A stretch of 64,000 nt of DNA from positions 45,326-109,325 of the forward strand of contig NZ_VOLS01000004.1 in the NCBI RefSeq assembly GCF_007954265.1, read 5' to 3'. Every line of letters starts with the position of its first letter. Position 1 is the stretch's first letter. The DNA comes from Colwellia sp. C1TZA3. GTDB lineage: Bacteria; Pseudomonadota; Gammaproteobacteria; Enterobacterales; Alteromonadaceae. The translations under genes were made by a program, and so were the position numbers. The notes below the pieces were generated by a model. The model made no database searches. It worked only from the letters and a program-made list of their open reading frames with translations, and had not been told where the DNA came from. Below are positions 53,188-63,097 of the stretch, piece after piece.

Positions 53188-53991
53188 ATGAAATTTGATA
53201 AATTAGCGATGCTTTTACCTTTTTGTACATTAATGGCCTGTGAAAACAGACCCAATTTTTCTGATTTATGTGAACAACATACAAAAATTTGTCAAGAATT
53301 TCAAGAAGACACTTGGTGCAAACAAGAACGTGTCGCGGTTGGCTTTGCTAACTTGGCAGACAAAAGCGATGCTAACGATAGCAACAAATACCAGCAGTTA
53401 ATTGCCTATGAAGGCTATGAAAAATGTATGGTCCATGCAGCTAAAATTGAGCACATTAAGCTAAAAACTAAGCAGACCATGCGCATCGATAATGTAGTGA
53501 AAGCGCAGGCTAAAATTAAAGCTATAGCACTTGCAACGCAAAATTCTGAACACCCTGACCTGTTATTTTTTCATTGGTCACGCTATTTAAATCAGCACTC
53601 ACTAAATAAATTCATTGCCTTAGAAGGTAATGAATTATTGGAAACGCCTAACCGACAAATTAACTTAGCGAGCTACTACATAAAACATGATACCAATAAA
53701 ACCTTAAGCTTGCTCTATCATGCACTAGAACTTTACCCGAGCGATGGCACTATAGATACCGAGATATTTCAATCTCTTGCCAGCATTTTTTCTCATAAAA
53801 AGGAGCATAAACAAGCTTATGTCTGGTCAAAAATATTACATTTATATAGCCCAAAAGATAGCCATATCAGCCATGAGATTTTAGTCAGTTACTTTAAAAG
53901 CAATAACTTAAATACTCAGTTTTTAGACCGAGTAGCGAAAAAAACCTTAAACAATATTATTGCGGGTCAGTTTAAAGCGCCTCGAACTTAA
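53188..53991 (+). CDS. DUF2989-type lipoprotein
   Basis: This 267-aa protein has a short signal peptide with lipobox LMAC (Cys18), so it should be anchored to a membrane. It has Cys pairs in the mature N-terminus (LCEQHTKICQEF, TWCKQERVAV) and TPR-like helices (about residues 120-260, e.g. KTLSLLYHALELYPSDGT). It resembles DUF2989 proteins of Shewanella and Colwellia. Function is unknown. It lies opposite gapB-like and converges with gnd. Confidence 0.75.
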   Translation: MKFDKLAMLLPFCTLMACENRPNFSDLCEQHTKICQEFQEDTWCKQERVAVGFANLADKSDANDSNKYQQLIAYEGYEKCMVHAAKIEHIKLKTKQTMRIDNVVKAQAKIKAIALATQNSEHPDLLFFHWSRYLNQHSLNKFIALEGNELLETPNRQINLASYYIKHDTNKTLSLLYHALELYPSDGTIDTEIFQSLASIFSHKKEHKQAYVWSKILHLYSPKDSHISHEILVSYFKSNNLNTQFLDRVAKKTLNNIIAGQFKAPRT

Positions 53992-54061
53992 TTTTCGGAC
54001 GACTAATGACCCAGTTTTTTAAATACAGCGCTCGCCAAGTTAACCATTAATATTAGTTATT

Positions 54062-54090
54062 ACCCAAGTAGAACAAAACTCTACTTGGGT
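54062..54090. terminator. Hairpin between convergent genes
   Basis: A perfect 10-bp stem acccaagtag / ctacttgggt lies between the DUF2989 gene and gnd. Neither side has a long T-run, so termination would be modest in both directions. Confidence 0.55.
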
Positions 54091-54106
54091 TGAAATACCG
54101 CTATAG

Positions 54107-55636
54107 TTAATTGATTTCCTGCATATTACGCGATTCACTTGACCAGTTAACATGATATTTTTTTCCGGTAGCTTTATCGATACGTTCAAAGGTATGAGCG
54201 CCAAAGAAGTCACGCTGTGCTTGTAATAAGTTGGCCGGTAACACGGCACAACGTATAGAGTCGTAATATGATAAAGCAGATGAAATTGCCCCTGTAGGGA
54301 TCCCCATCAAGGCAGAGTTAGACACCGACTTGCGCCAGTTCAATTGATGTTGACTTAATTGCTCAGCGAAAAAATCATCTAAAAGTAAATTGTCTAAATC
54401 AGGATTTCGCTCAAATGCTTGCGTGATTGACTGTAAGAATGCTGCACGGATAATGCAGCCTGCACGCCAAATTTTGGCAATACTAGCGAAGTTAAGCTGC
54501 CAATTATGCTCTTGCTCAGCCAATTTCATTAACTGAAAACCTTGTGCATAAGCACATATTTTTGCACTATATATAGCATCATGTAACTGTTCAATAAATG
54601 CCTGTTTTTCTTCACCATCGAGTATCACAACTGCTGGGCCTGACAATATACCTGAAGCTTTAACGCGTAAATCTTTAAAAGAAGAAATAGAACGAGCAAA
54701 AACAGCTTGAGCAATAGTTGGCGCAGGTGTGCCCAATTCTAAACTACTGACCGCAGTCCAAAGCCCGGTACCTTTTTGCCCTGCTTTGTCCAAGATCAAG
54801 TCAACTAACGGTGTTTTTTCTTCGCCAACTCGATGACGTAAAACTTCAACCGAAATTTCCATTAAATAACTCTCTAGTGGACCTCCATTCCACATTTCAA
54901 AAATATCAGCAATTTCATCACTGCTTAATGCTAAACCGTCACGCAGCATTTGATATGCTTCACATATAATTTGCATATCGGCATACTCAATACCGTTATG
55001 CACCATTTTCACGTAATGCCCAGCACCTGCTGGACCAATATAGGCAGCACAGGGTTCACCTTCGGTCACAACTTCACCGGGTTTAGTACGTTCAATTGGC
55101 TTACCTGTTTTTGCATCAACTTTTGCAGCAATGGCTTGCCAAATAGGTTTAATTCTTGCCCATGCGTAGGGTGAACCACTTGGCATTAATGCCGGACCAA
55201 AGCGCGCACCCACTTCACCACCTGAAACGGCTGAAGAGAACAGAATAAAGTTATTTTTATATTTTTTCTCACGTGCGACGGTATCAACCCATAAGCTATT
55301 ACCGGTATCAATAACAATATCATCCGGTTGAATACCGGCACCAATCAAGTTTTCACATACTTGATCTACTGGTGCGCCTGCGGGTACTGATAGTACGATA
55401 AGATGCGGTGGTTTTAAGCGAGAAAGTAATTCAGTATAAGACGAACAACCAATAACACGTGCTGTTGATAAACCACTTTCAGCCTTGTCTTGAGTAATGG
55501 CATCTTCGACTTTACTAATATCAAGGTCAAAGGCGGCGATACTAAAACCATTATCGGCCAAGTTCAGCACTAAATTCTTACCCATAACACCTAAGCCAAT
55601 AAAACCGATATCGCATGCACTGTTGTTCTGTATCAT
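54107..55636 (-). CDS. gnd: 6-phosphogluconate dehydrogenase
   Basis: This 509-aa protein has the Rossmann start IGFIGLGVMGKNLVLNLADN, the substrate-site loop SAVSGGEVGARFGPALMPSG, the catalytic HNGIEYADMQIICEAYQ and the C-terminal FFGAHTFERIDK. It oxidises and decarboxylates 6-phosphogluconate to ribulose 5-phosphate in the pentose phosphate pathway. It competes with Edd for the product of the zwf/pgl genes about 6 kb away. The gene is single and divergent from gapA. Confidence 0.93.
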   Translation of the reverse strand: MIQNNSACDIGFIGLGVMGKNLVLNLADNGFSIAAFDLDISKVEDAITQDKAESGLSTARVIGCSSYTELLSRLKPPHLIVLSVPAGAPVDQVCENLIGAGIQPDDIVIDTGNSLWVDTVAREKKYKNNFILFSSAVSGGEVGARFGPALMPSGSPYAWARIKPIWQAIAAKVDAKTGKPIERTKPGEVVTEGEPCAAYIGPAGAGHYVKMVHNGIEYADMQIICEAYQMLRDGLALSSDEIADIFEMWNGGPLESYLMEISVEVLRHRVGEEKTPLVDLILDKAGQKGTGLWTAVSSLELGTPAPTIAQAVFARSISSFKDLRVKASGILSGPAVVILDGEEKQAFIEQLHDAIYSAKICAYAQGFQLMKLAEQEHNWQLNFASIAKIWRAGCIIRAAFLQSITQAFERNPDLDNLLLDDFFAEQLSQHQLNWRKSVSNSALMGIPTGAISSALSYYDSIRCAVLPANLLQAQRDFFGAHTFERIDKATGKKYHVNWSSESRNMQEIN

Positions 55637-55842
55637 AAAAAGTCCAAAAAAATTATAGATGAGGACATTATGCCATCATCAACATAGAAAAATAATAACC
55701 TTATGAAAAAGCCAATAAATAAATATTTTAGCAAGGCTAGGTTTAATAGCCGACATTTTAGTAACAATACGCAATAAAACAAGGTTTAAATCAATATTTA
55801 TTGCTTATTGTCGAGTTATAACTTGTAATTTTTATGAAATGG

Positions 55843-55857
55843 TGTAATTTTACTACA
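55843..55857. promoter_or_regulatory. HexR-like box in front of gapA
   Basis: TGTAATTTTACTACA is a near-perfect copy of the HexR operator palindrome (TGTAATTAAATTACA type). It lies 34 bases before the gapA ATG. HexR senses KDPG, the intermediate made by Edd, and controls sugar-catabolic genes in Shewanella and related bacteria. Confidence 0.75.
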
Positions 55858-55881
55858 TTAATTTTTAAAGTTTGATTTTAG

Positions 55882-56889
<1,008 letters not shown>

Positions 56890-56925
56890 GTCTTTATATC
56901 TTGGCTTATAAGCGTAAATAAATTT

Positions 56926-56952
56926 AAAAGCCAGATTCGTTCTGGCTTTTTT
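56926..56952 (+). terminator. Terminator of gapA
   Basis: Stem aaaagccaga / tctggctttt with attcgt loop and T-run. Confidence 0.85.
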
Positions 56953-57198
56953 GTCTGCTATTTTGGTACTAAAAATCATAAAAATACATTTGCCAACCTA
57001 TTATCCTTCAGCGGCTTATTTACTAATACCAATTTGATTAATTAGGTGGTCTACTACCTAGGTTATATTGTTGAATGGCGTAATTATTGTCTTTAAAGAT
57101 GTAATAAAACAACACAGAAAGTCTGTTTGTTACATGCTAACAATGATCAGTTAACTACGTCAGTGCCGCCATGATTGTTATTATTTTTATATTTCAAG

Positions 57199-57228
57199 CA
57201 AAAAAACCAGACATAGGTCTGGTTTTAC
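57199..57228 (-). terminator. Terminator of the zwf-eda operon
   Basis: Stem aaaaccagac / gtctggtttt with a following T-run on the minus strand. Confidence 0.85.
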
Positions 57229-57264
57229 TTGTTCTAAGCACTTAGTTTAACTAACTAATGGCTA

Positions 57265-57912
57265 TTATTTTACATGCGCTAGTGCTTGCTTTGCTAAACG
57301 AGTAATTTCTTGCCAATTACCTTGTTTAATAATTTCATCTGACACTAACCAAGAGCCACCACAGCATGAAACATTAGGTAACGCCAAATAGTCTCGAACA
57401 TTGTTTAAGTTAATGCCGCCAGTTGGACAAAATTTAATATCAGGAAATGGTCCGCCAATTGACTGCAACGCTTTTACACCACCTGATGCTTCCGCAGGGA
57501 AGAACTTAAGATGATCATAACCACAATCAATACCATCCATTAATTCAGAAATAGAAGAAATACCTGGAATTAAAGCAATATTGCCTTCTTTACCTGCTTG
57601 TAATAAATTTTTAGTTAGTCCCGGGCTAATAGCAAACTTTGCGCCAGCATCAAAAGACTTTTGTAATAAATCTCGATTAGTGACTGTGCCCGCACCGACA
57701 ATGGCCTCGGGTAAATGTTTAGCTATAATACTGATCACTTCTAATGCTGCCGGTGTACGCAAGGTGACTTCTAGCACTTTTACGTCGGCTGCTAATAATG
57801 CTTCTGCAATAGGCAATGCATCTTTAACATCTTTTATCACTAAAACGGGCACTATCGGGCCCATAGCAAATAGCTCTTTTGGCTGTATTTGCCAATTATT
57901 TGATAATGTCAT
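57265..57912 (-). CDS. eda: 2-keto-3-deoxy-6-phosphogluconate (KDPG) aldolase
   Basis: This 215-aa protein has the class I aldolase barrel motifs: PVLVIKDVKDALPIAEALL near the N-terminus, VGAGTVTNRDLL, GAKFAISPGLT, and the Schiff-base lysine in HLKFFPAEASGG (about residues 133-144). It splits KDPG to pyruvate and glyceraldehyde 3-phosphate, the last Entner-Doudoroff step. The gene is 11 bases after glk. Confidence 0.95.
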   Translation of the reverse strand: MTLSNNWQIQPKELFAMGPIVPVLVIKDVKDALPIAEALLAADVKVLEVTLRTPAALEVISIIAKHLPEAIVGAGTVTNRDLLQKSFDAGAKFAISPGLTKNLLQAGKEGNIALIPGISSISELMDGIDCGYDHLKFFPAEASGGVKALQSIGGPFPDIKFCPTGGINLNNVRDYLALPNVSCCGGSWLVSDEIIKQGNWQEITRLAKQALAHVK

Positions 57913-57923
57913 AATTGCTTTTA

Positions 57924-58931
57924 TTACCTTGTAGTATTATTTTTTTGGATGGCTTCATTAGCTTTTTCTGACATAAATTGGCTAAGGTATGCCGATGCGC
58001 CAAGTAAACCTGGCTGTTCTTCAGTAACAACAAATGTCGGTATAGGCTGATTAAAACTGGATAAACGTCCTTTTTGTTCAAATCGTTGTCTAAATTCACT
58101 GTTAGCAAAAAACTCGATAAAACGAGGAACAACACCACCCGCAATATAAACGCCACCATAACTACCCAGTGTTAACGCCAGGTTACCAGCGAAACTGCCT
58201 AAAACTCGACAAAATTGCGCTAATGTTTCCACTGCCAGTGAACAACTGCCTGACAAGGCTTTTTCCGTTATTTCTTTTGCTGATAGTTTTGTTGTTGCGC
58301 CATTTTTTTCATAACTCAAGGCTTGATATATTTGTTCAATTCCTAATCCTGACAATAATTGCTCATAGGAAACACGAGCATATTTTTTTGAAAGAAATTG
58401 AAAAATCGCCACTTCTTGTTGATCAACTGGCGCAAAGTCTACATGGCCACCCTCACCACTTAAACTATGCCAACCAGAATCAACGGCGATCAAATTAGCT
58501 ACGCCTAAACCCGTACCCGCACCACAAATAGAGATAGGCTTGTTTGCAATAACCTCACCAACGCCTATTTGTACTTTTTGCGCTGCGCCTAAATGCGGAA
58601 TAGCATGCGCTATCGCAGTAAAGTCATTAATCAGCACTAATTCGTTAAACTGCAAATCTGCTTTTAGCTGCGTTTGCGAAAACTGCCAAGGTAGATTAGT
58701 CATCACAATAAGATCTTTATCTACTGGGCAAGCAATAGCTAAACAAGCATTAACTTTCTTACCCATTAATTGCTGCTGTGTAATAAAGTCGGTTAATACT
58801 TCGGCCAAACTCGTGTAATCAGCACAAGCATAAATGGTGATGTTAGCAATATTCCCTTTTGCGTTGACTAACGCCACACGCATATTAGTGCCACCAATAT
58901 CAGCAATAATATTTATCTCACTTTTAGGCAT
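57924..58931 (-). CDS. glk: Glucokinase
   Basis: This 335-aa ROK-unrelated bacterial glucokinase is of the E. coli Glk type. It has the ATP-site ADIGGTNMRVALV (about residues 10-22), the glucose site LINDFTAIAHAIP, CGAGTGLGVA, GEGGHVDFAP and the C-terminal VYIAGGVVPRF. It makes glucose 6-phosphate for Zwf. It starts 2 bases after the edd stop. Confidence 0.92.
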   Translation of the reverse strand: MPKSEINIIADIGGTNMRVALVNAKGNIANITIYACADYTSLAEVLTDFITQQQLMGKKVNACLAIACPVDKDLIVMTNLPWQFSQTQLKADLQFNELVLINDFTAIAHAIPHLGAAQKVQIGVGEVIANKPISICGAGTGLGVANLIAVDSGWHSLSGEGGHVDFAPVDQQEVAIFQFLSKKYARVSYEQLLSGLGIEQIYQALSYEKNGATTKLSAKEITEKALSGSCSLAVETLAQFCRVLGSFAGNLALTLGSYGGVYIAGGVVPRFIEFFANSEFRQRFEQKGRLSSFNQPIPTFVVTEEQPGLLGASAYLSQFMSEKANEAIQKNNTTR

Positions 58932-58933
58932 GG

Positions 58934-60781
58934 TTATAGCTCACCTTGAGAGTTGTCATCAAATAATGAACAGGCACCGGTTTCAGCAGAGCTTAGATTA
59001 CGACGCATAAAACCAAATAATTCACGACCCATACCTTGATGATGACCATTAACCTCAAAAATAGCGTTTTCACGTTTTGCTAGTTCAACATCATCAACTA
59101 ACAAAGTTAACTCACCACTTTCGCCATCAAGTAAGATCATATCACCGGTTTTAATTTTTGAAATTAAGCCGCCATCTAACGCCTCTGGGCATAAATGAAT
59201 AGCTGCTGGCACTTTACCTGAAGCACCAGACATTCTTCCATCGGTAACTAAAGCAACTTTAAAACCTTTATCTTGTAAAACCCCTAACGGTGGCGTTAAT
59301 TTATGCAGTTCAGGCATGCCACGAGCTTTTGGCCCTTGAAAGCGAACCACAGCGATAAAGTCTTTTTCTAACTCGCCGGCATCAAAGGCAATATCAAGTT
59401 CATGTTGATCTTCAAAAACAACCGCAGGGGCTTTAATGACAAAGCTACCTTCGCGCAGTGATGAAGTTTTCAACACTGAAACACCTAAGTTACCTTTCAT
59501 GACTTTTAAACCACCATGGCTGCTAAAAGGTTTTGTAACAGTGGCAATTATTTCGTCATCGCCTGAGCTAGTTGCGCCATCGATCCAGACTAATTTGCCA
59601 TCTTCTATTACTGGGCGTTGCGTATAGCGAGTTAAGCCACGACCACAGATAGTTTCAACGTCTTCATGCACCAAACCAGCATCAATAAGCTCTTTGAATA
59701 ACAATGCCATGCCACCCGCTTCTTGAAATTGATTAATGTCAGCATGACCATTGGGGTAAATACGGGTTAATAGCGGCACAGCGTCTGATAAGTCATTAAA
59801 ATCTTGGAAATTAATAGTAATACCCGCTGCTTTAGCGAAGGCGATGATGTGCATGGTTAAGTTTGTTGAACCACCCGTTGCTAACAAGGCAACAATGGCA
59901 TTAACAATTGAACGTTCATCAACCATTTTGCCTATTGGCATATAATTGCCAGATTGCTGAGTCAAACGGGTAACTTGGCGTGCTGCAGCTTTGGTCAATT
60001 CTTCACGTAACTGGGTATTTGGCGCAATAAAAGAGGCACCTGGTAAATGTAAACCCATCACTTCAACTACTAATTGGTTCGAGTTTGCCGTACCAAAAAA
60101 CGTACAGGTACCAGCGGTGTGATAAGACGCAGATTCTGCTTCTAATAATTCCTCTTTACCCACTTCACCTTGGGCATATTGCTGACGAACACGTGCTTTG
60201 TCTTTGTTTGGTAAGCCCGACGGCATGGGACCCGCAGGGACAAAAACTGTAGGTAAATGACCAAAGGTCATACTAGCAATCATTAACCCAGGTACTATTT
60301 TATCGCAAATACCTAACATCAGAGCGCCATCAAACATGTTATGTGACAAGGCAACAGCAGTCGACATAGCAATAACGTCGCGGCTCATCAAGCTTAAATC
60401 CATACCTGGCTGACCTTGTGTAACACCGTCACACATCGCAGGTACACCACCGGCAAATTGTGCTACACCACCGGTTTCTTTAACCGCCGCTTTAATAATG
60501 GCTGGGTATGTTTGGTAAGGTTGATGCGCTGAAAGCATATCGTTATAAGCCGATATAATGGCAACGTCTGAATGATTAACACCACGTAATGTCGATTTAT
60601 CATCACTACCGCAAGCAGCAAAACCATGGGCTAAGTTGCCACAAGATAAGTTAGCACGATGCACAGTAGTTGATTTTTCACCCGCTATCTTTTCAAGGTA
60701 GGCCGCACGACTTGCTTTACTTCGATCAATGATGCGTTGTGTGATGCGTAAGATGTTCTTGTTCATAACTGTTTTATTCAT
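58934..60781 (-). CDS. edd: 6-phosphogluconate dehydratase
   Basis: This protein of about 615 aa matches Edd. Features are the [20 protein letters not shown] start, the iron-sulfur cluster cysteines in [27 protein letters not shown] and [13 protein letters not shown], and the [10 protein letters not shown]-terminus. It converts 6-phosphogluconate to KDPG, the HexR effector. I start at the ATG at 60781, 4 bases after the pgl stop; an in-frame ATG at 60766 also begins a normal Edd N-terminus. A TTG at 60796 lies inside pgl and is less likely. Confidence 0.94.
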   Translation of the reverse strand: MNKTVMNKNILRITQRIIDRSKASRAAYLEKIAGEKSTTVHRANLSCGNLAHGFAACGSDDKSTLRGVNHSDVAIISAYNDMLSAHQPYQTYPAIIKAAVKETGGVAQFAGGVPAMCDGVTQGQPGMDLSLMSRDVIAMSTAVALSHNMFDGALMLGICDKIVPGLMIASMTFGHLPTVFVPAGPMPSGLPNKDKARVRQQYAQGEVGKEELLEAESASYHTAGTCTFFGTANSNQLVVEVMGLHLPGASFIAPNTQLREELTKAAARQVTRLTQQSGNYMPIGKMVDERSIVNAIVALLATGGSTNLTMHIIAFAKAAGITINFQDFNDLSDAVPLLTRIYPNGHADINQFQEAGGMALLFKELIDAGLVHEDVETICGRGLTRYTQRPVIEDGKLVWIDGATSSGDDEIIATVTKPFSSHGGLKVMKGNLGVSVLKTSSLREGSFVIKAPAVVFEDQHELDIAFDAGELEKDFIAVVRFQGPKARGMPELHKLTPPLGVLQDKGFKVALVTDGRMSGASGKVPAAIHLCPEALDGGLISKIKTGDMILLDGESGELTLLVDDVELAKRENAIFEVNGHHQGMGRELFGFMRRNLSSAETGACSLFDDNSQGEL

Positions 60782-60783
60782 AA

Positions 60784-61476
60784 TTACTTGGCCCAATAAA
60801 CTTGTGTATTAATGTCTGGCGCTTGTAAAAAAGCCCTAATTGGCATTTCTTTACATGCTTGTCCGGCAATAGCTTTAGCCAATACTTGTTTTTTACTGGT
60901 ACCGCTAATGTGTAAAAAAGTATTTTTGCTTTGTGCTAAGGCAGCAAAACTAAAACTAATTCGCTGATGTGGCGCCGTTTTTGGCGTTACTTTCAATAAT
61001 GCTTGGCTATCCTTTGCCAGGCACTGCGCTATTTCATCACTACAAGGAAATAACGAGGCAGTATGACCATCTTCACCCATACCTAAAATAAGGATATCTA
61101 ATGGTAATAACTGCTGGTTTGCTGCTAGGTTTAAATCAGCTAAGGTTTCATCACTTAGGGTTTCACCTTGTTTTAGATGAAAAAACTTTGCTTTTACCGC
61201 TTCATTTTGCATAAGGTATTCATGCACTAACTTGGTATTACTATCGCTTGAGTCAATATCAACCCAGCGCTCATCAGCTAAGGTAATAGTGATAGCTTGC
61301 CAGGCTAGTTTTTTCTTTGATAAAGCTTGAAAAAAACCTTTAGGTGTTGAACCACCCGACACCGCGATGCTTGCTTTGCCTTTACTTTCCAGCGCAGCTG
61401 TCAATAACGCGGCAACTTTATCTGCCAGTGATTCATCTAATAGTTGGCGTTGTTCGAATTCATTAATTTGATACAT
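60784..61476 (-). CDS. pgl: 6-phosphogluconolactonase
   Basis: This is a DevB-type lactonase of 230 aa from the ATG at 61476 (MYQINEFEQRQLL). The frame open from 61488 has four further codons inside zwf. Motifs are SIAVSGGSTPKGFFQAL (about residues 36-52), LADERWV and ILGMGEDGHTASLFP. It hydrolyses 6-phosphogluconolactone from Zwf. The end is close to the edd start (4 bases). Confidence 0.93.
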   Translation of the reverse strand: MYQINEFEQRQLLDESLADKVAALLTAALESKGKASIAVSGGSTPKGFFQALSKKKLAWQAITITLADERWVDIDSSDSNTKLVHEYLMQNEAVKAKFFHLKQGETLSDETLADLNLAANQQLLPLDILILGMGEDGHTASLFPCSDEIAQCLAKDSQALLKVTPKTAPHQRISFSFAALAQSKNTFLHISGTSKKQVLAKAIAGQACKEMPIRAFLQAPDINTQVYWAK

Positions 61477-62945
61477 TATTCTACCCACTGGCGATCATCG
61501 CGTGCGATTAAAGAAATTGATGAAACGGGTCCCCATGAACCTGCTGCATAAGGTTTAGGTGCTTCATTGGTTGCTTGCCATGCTTCGATTATACTATCAG
61601 CCCATTGCCACGCTGCTTCAACTTCATCACGACGAACAAATAAAGATTGATCGCCTTTAATAACTTCAAGCAGCAAACGTTCATAGGCGTCAACCACACG
61701 CTGGTTATCGTAAGCTTGAGAGAAACTTAAATCGAGTTTGTTTTCGTGAATTTGCATTTGCGATGCGATACCTGGAATTTTATTCATCATATCAAGTTCG
61801 ACACCTTCGTCAGGTTGCAAACGAATGGTCAATTTATTTGATGGTAAATCGGCATAACTCTCACTGAAAATGTTATGAGCTTGTTGTTTGAAATGTACAA
61901 CAATTTCACTGTGTTTTTGCGGCATACGTTTACCTGTTCGCAAGTAAAAAGGTACGCCAGCCCAACGCCAGTTGTCTATCTCAGCTTTTATGGCGACAAA
62001 AGTTTCTGTTTTACTATTCGCTTTTGCACCTTCTTCGTTCAAATACCCTGGAACAGCTACGCCATTTAAATAACCATCAGCATATTGGCCACGCACGGTT
62101 TTATCTTTAACATTTTGTCGAGTGATAGGTTTAAGCGCTTTGATCACTTTTAGTTTTTCATCACGAACACAATCAGCACTTAATTCTGCCGGTGGCTCCA
62201 TGGCAACTAACGACAGTACTTGCAACAAATGGTTTTGCACCATATCTCGCATTTGCCCTGCTTCATCATAAAAGCCCCAACGTCCTTCAATACCAACACT
62301 TTCTGCAACGGTAATTTGGACATGGTCAATACAGTTTCTATCCCAGTTATTGGTAAATAGGGTATTGGCAAAACGTAGCACTAATAAGTTTAAGACCGTT
62401 TCTTTACCTAAATAGTGGTCAATACGGTAAATTTGGTTTTCATTGAAGTAACGAGAAACCTGATCATTAATCACTTTAGACGACTCTAGGCAATGACCAA
62501 TAGGTTTCTCCATCACTACCCTATCTGCATCGTGGATTAACTTAGCTGCTTTTAAGCCTTGGCTAATATCACCATAAATAGCGGGTGGAGTAGAATAATA
62601 ATAAACCTTCGCACTCGATACTGCTGATAAACTTTCAGCCAAATTTTTGTAAGACTTAAGATCTTTAAAATCGAGCTGTTGATAAACAAGCCTAGCTAAA
62701 AACTTGGTCAGTGCTGCAGCATCTAAAGCTTCAGATATAAACTCGTTTAAGCTTTCATCTATTTGTTTAGTAAATTGTTCAAGTGTTAGTTCATTTCGAG
62801 CAACAGCAATAATGCGAGTGTTATCACTCAACAAGCCAGCAAGTTCTAATTGATACAAAGAAGGTAAAAGTTTGCGACGAGATAAATCTCCCAACGCACC
62901 AAAAATAACAATTTCGCTTGCTAAAGGGCAATCTATGTTTTTCAT
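61476..62945 (-). CDS. zwf: Glucose-6-phosphate 1-dehydrogenase
   Basis: This enzyme of about 489 aa runs from the ATG at 62945 (MKNIDCPLASEIVIFGALGD); five extra codons extend the frame to 62960. The coenzyme site is FGALGDLSRRKLLPSLY, the catalytic signature RIDHYLGKETVLN (about residues 176-188). It oxidises glucose 6-phosphate, the common entry to the oxidative pentose phosphate and Entner-Doudoroff routes. It is first in the operon zwf-pgl-edd-glk-eda, with two HexR-like boxes upstream. Confidence 0.95.
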   Translation of the reverse strand: MKNIDCPLASEIVIFGALGDLSRRKLLPSLYQLELAGLLSDNTRIIAVARNELTLEQFTKQIDESLNEFISEALDAAALTKFLARLVYQQLDFKDLKSYKNLAESLSAVSSAKVYYYSTPPAIYGDISQGLKAAKLIHDADRVVMEKPIGHCLESSKVINDQVSRYFNENQIYRIDHYLGKETVLNLLVLRFANTLFTNNWDRNCIDHVQITVAESVGIEGRWGFYDEAGQMRDMVQNHLLQVLSLVAMEPPAELSADCVRDEKLKVIKALKPITRQNVKDKTVRGQYADGYLNGVAVPGYLNEEGAKANSKTETFVAIKAEIDNWRWAGVPFYLRTGKRMPQKHSEIVVHFKQQAHNIFSESYADLPSNKLTIRLQPDEGVELDMMNKIPGIASQMQIHENKLDLSFSQAYDNQRVVDAYERLLLEVIKGDQSLFVRRDEVEAAWQWADSIIEAWQATNEAPKPYAAGSWGPVSSISLIARDDRQWVE

Positions 62946-62973
62946 AGCGTGTATTCTCAATTATTTATTTTAC

Positions 62974-62988
62974 TGTAACTAAACTACA
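62974..62988. promoter_or_regulatory. HexR-like box 1 upstream of zwf
   Basis: TGTAACTAAACTACA, a TGTA-N7-TACA palindrome, lies 29 bases before the zwf ATG. It matches the HexR half-sites closely and differs in the centre. Confidence 0.6.
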
Positions 62989-63034
62989 TATGAGGCTAAT
63001 TTATCTGCTATAGCGTCATCAGTAAAGCTCTTTT

Positions 63035-63049
63035 GGTAATTTTATTACA
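63035..63049. promoter_or_regulatory. HexR-like box 2 upstream of zwf
   Basis: GGTAATTTTATTACA matches the HexR palindrome at 14 of 15 positions (first base G for T). It lies 90 bases before the zwf ATG. It agrees with the box at 55843 in its centre (AATTTTA), which supports a common regulator. Confidence 0.65.
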
Positions 63050-63097
63050 TTTACTGTGTTTCATTTAAAAATAACCATTTCAAGGCTACTTTAGTCA

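Larger units (their letters stand above)
56890..57264. other. Intergenic spacer with two terminators
   Basis: 375 bp between convergent gapA and eda. It holds the gapA terminator (56926-56952) and the ED operon terminator (57199-57228). A short sequence aataccaatttgattaa near 57019 resembles the first bases of the MITE but does not continue, so I do not call it. Confidence 0.5.

Noticed and set aside
57018..57040. Third MITE copy (aataccaattt...)
   Set aside because: Only the first few bases match; no second terminal repeat or body.
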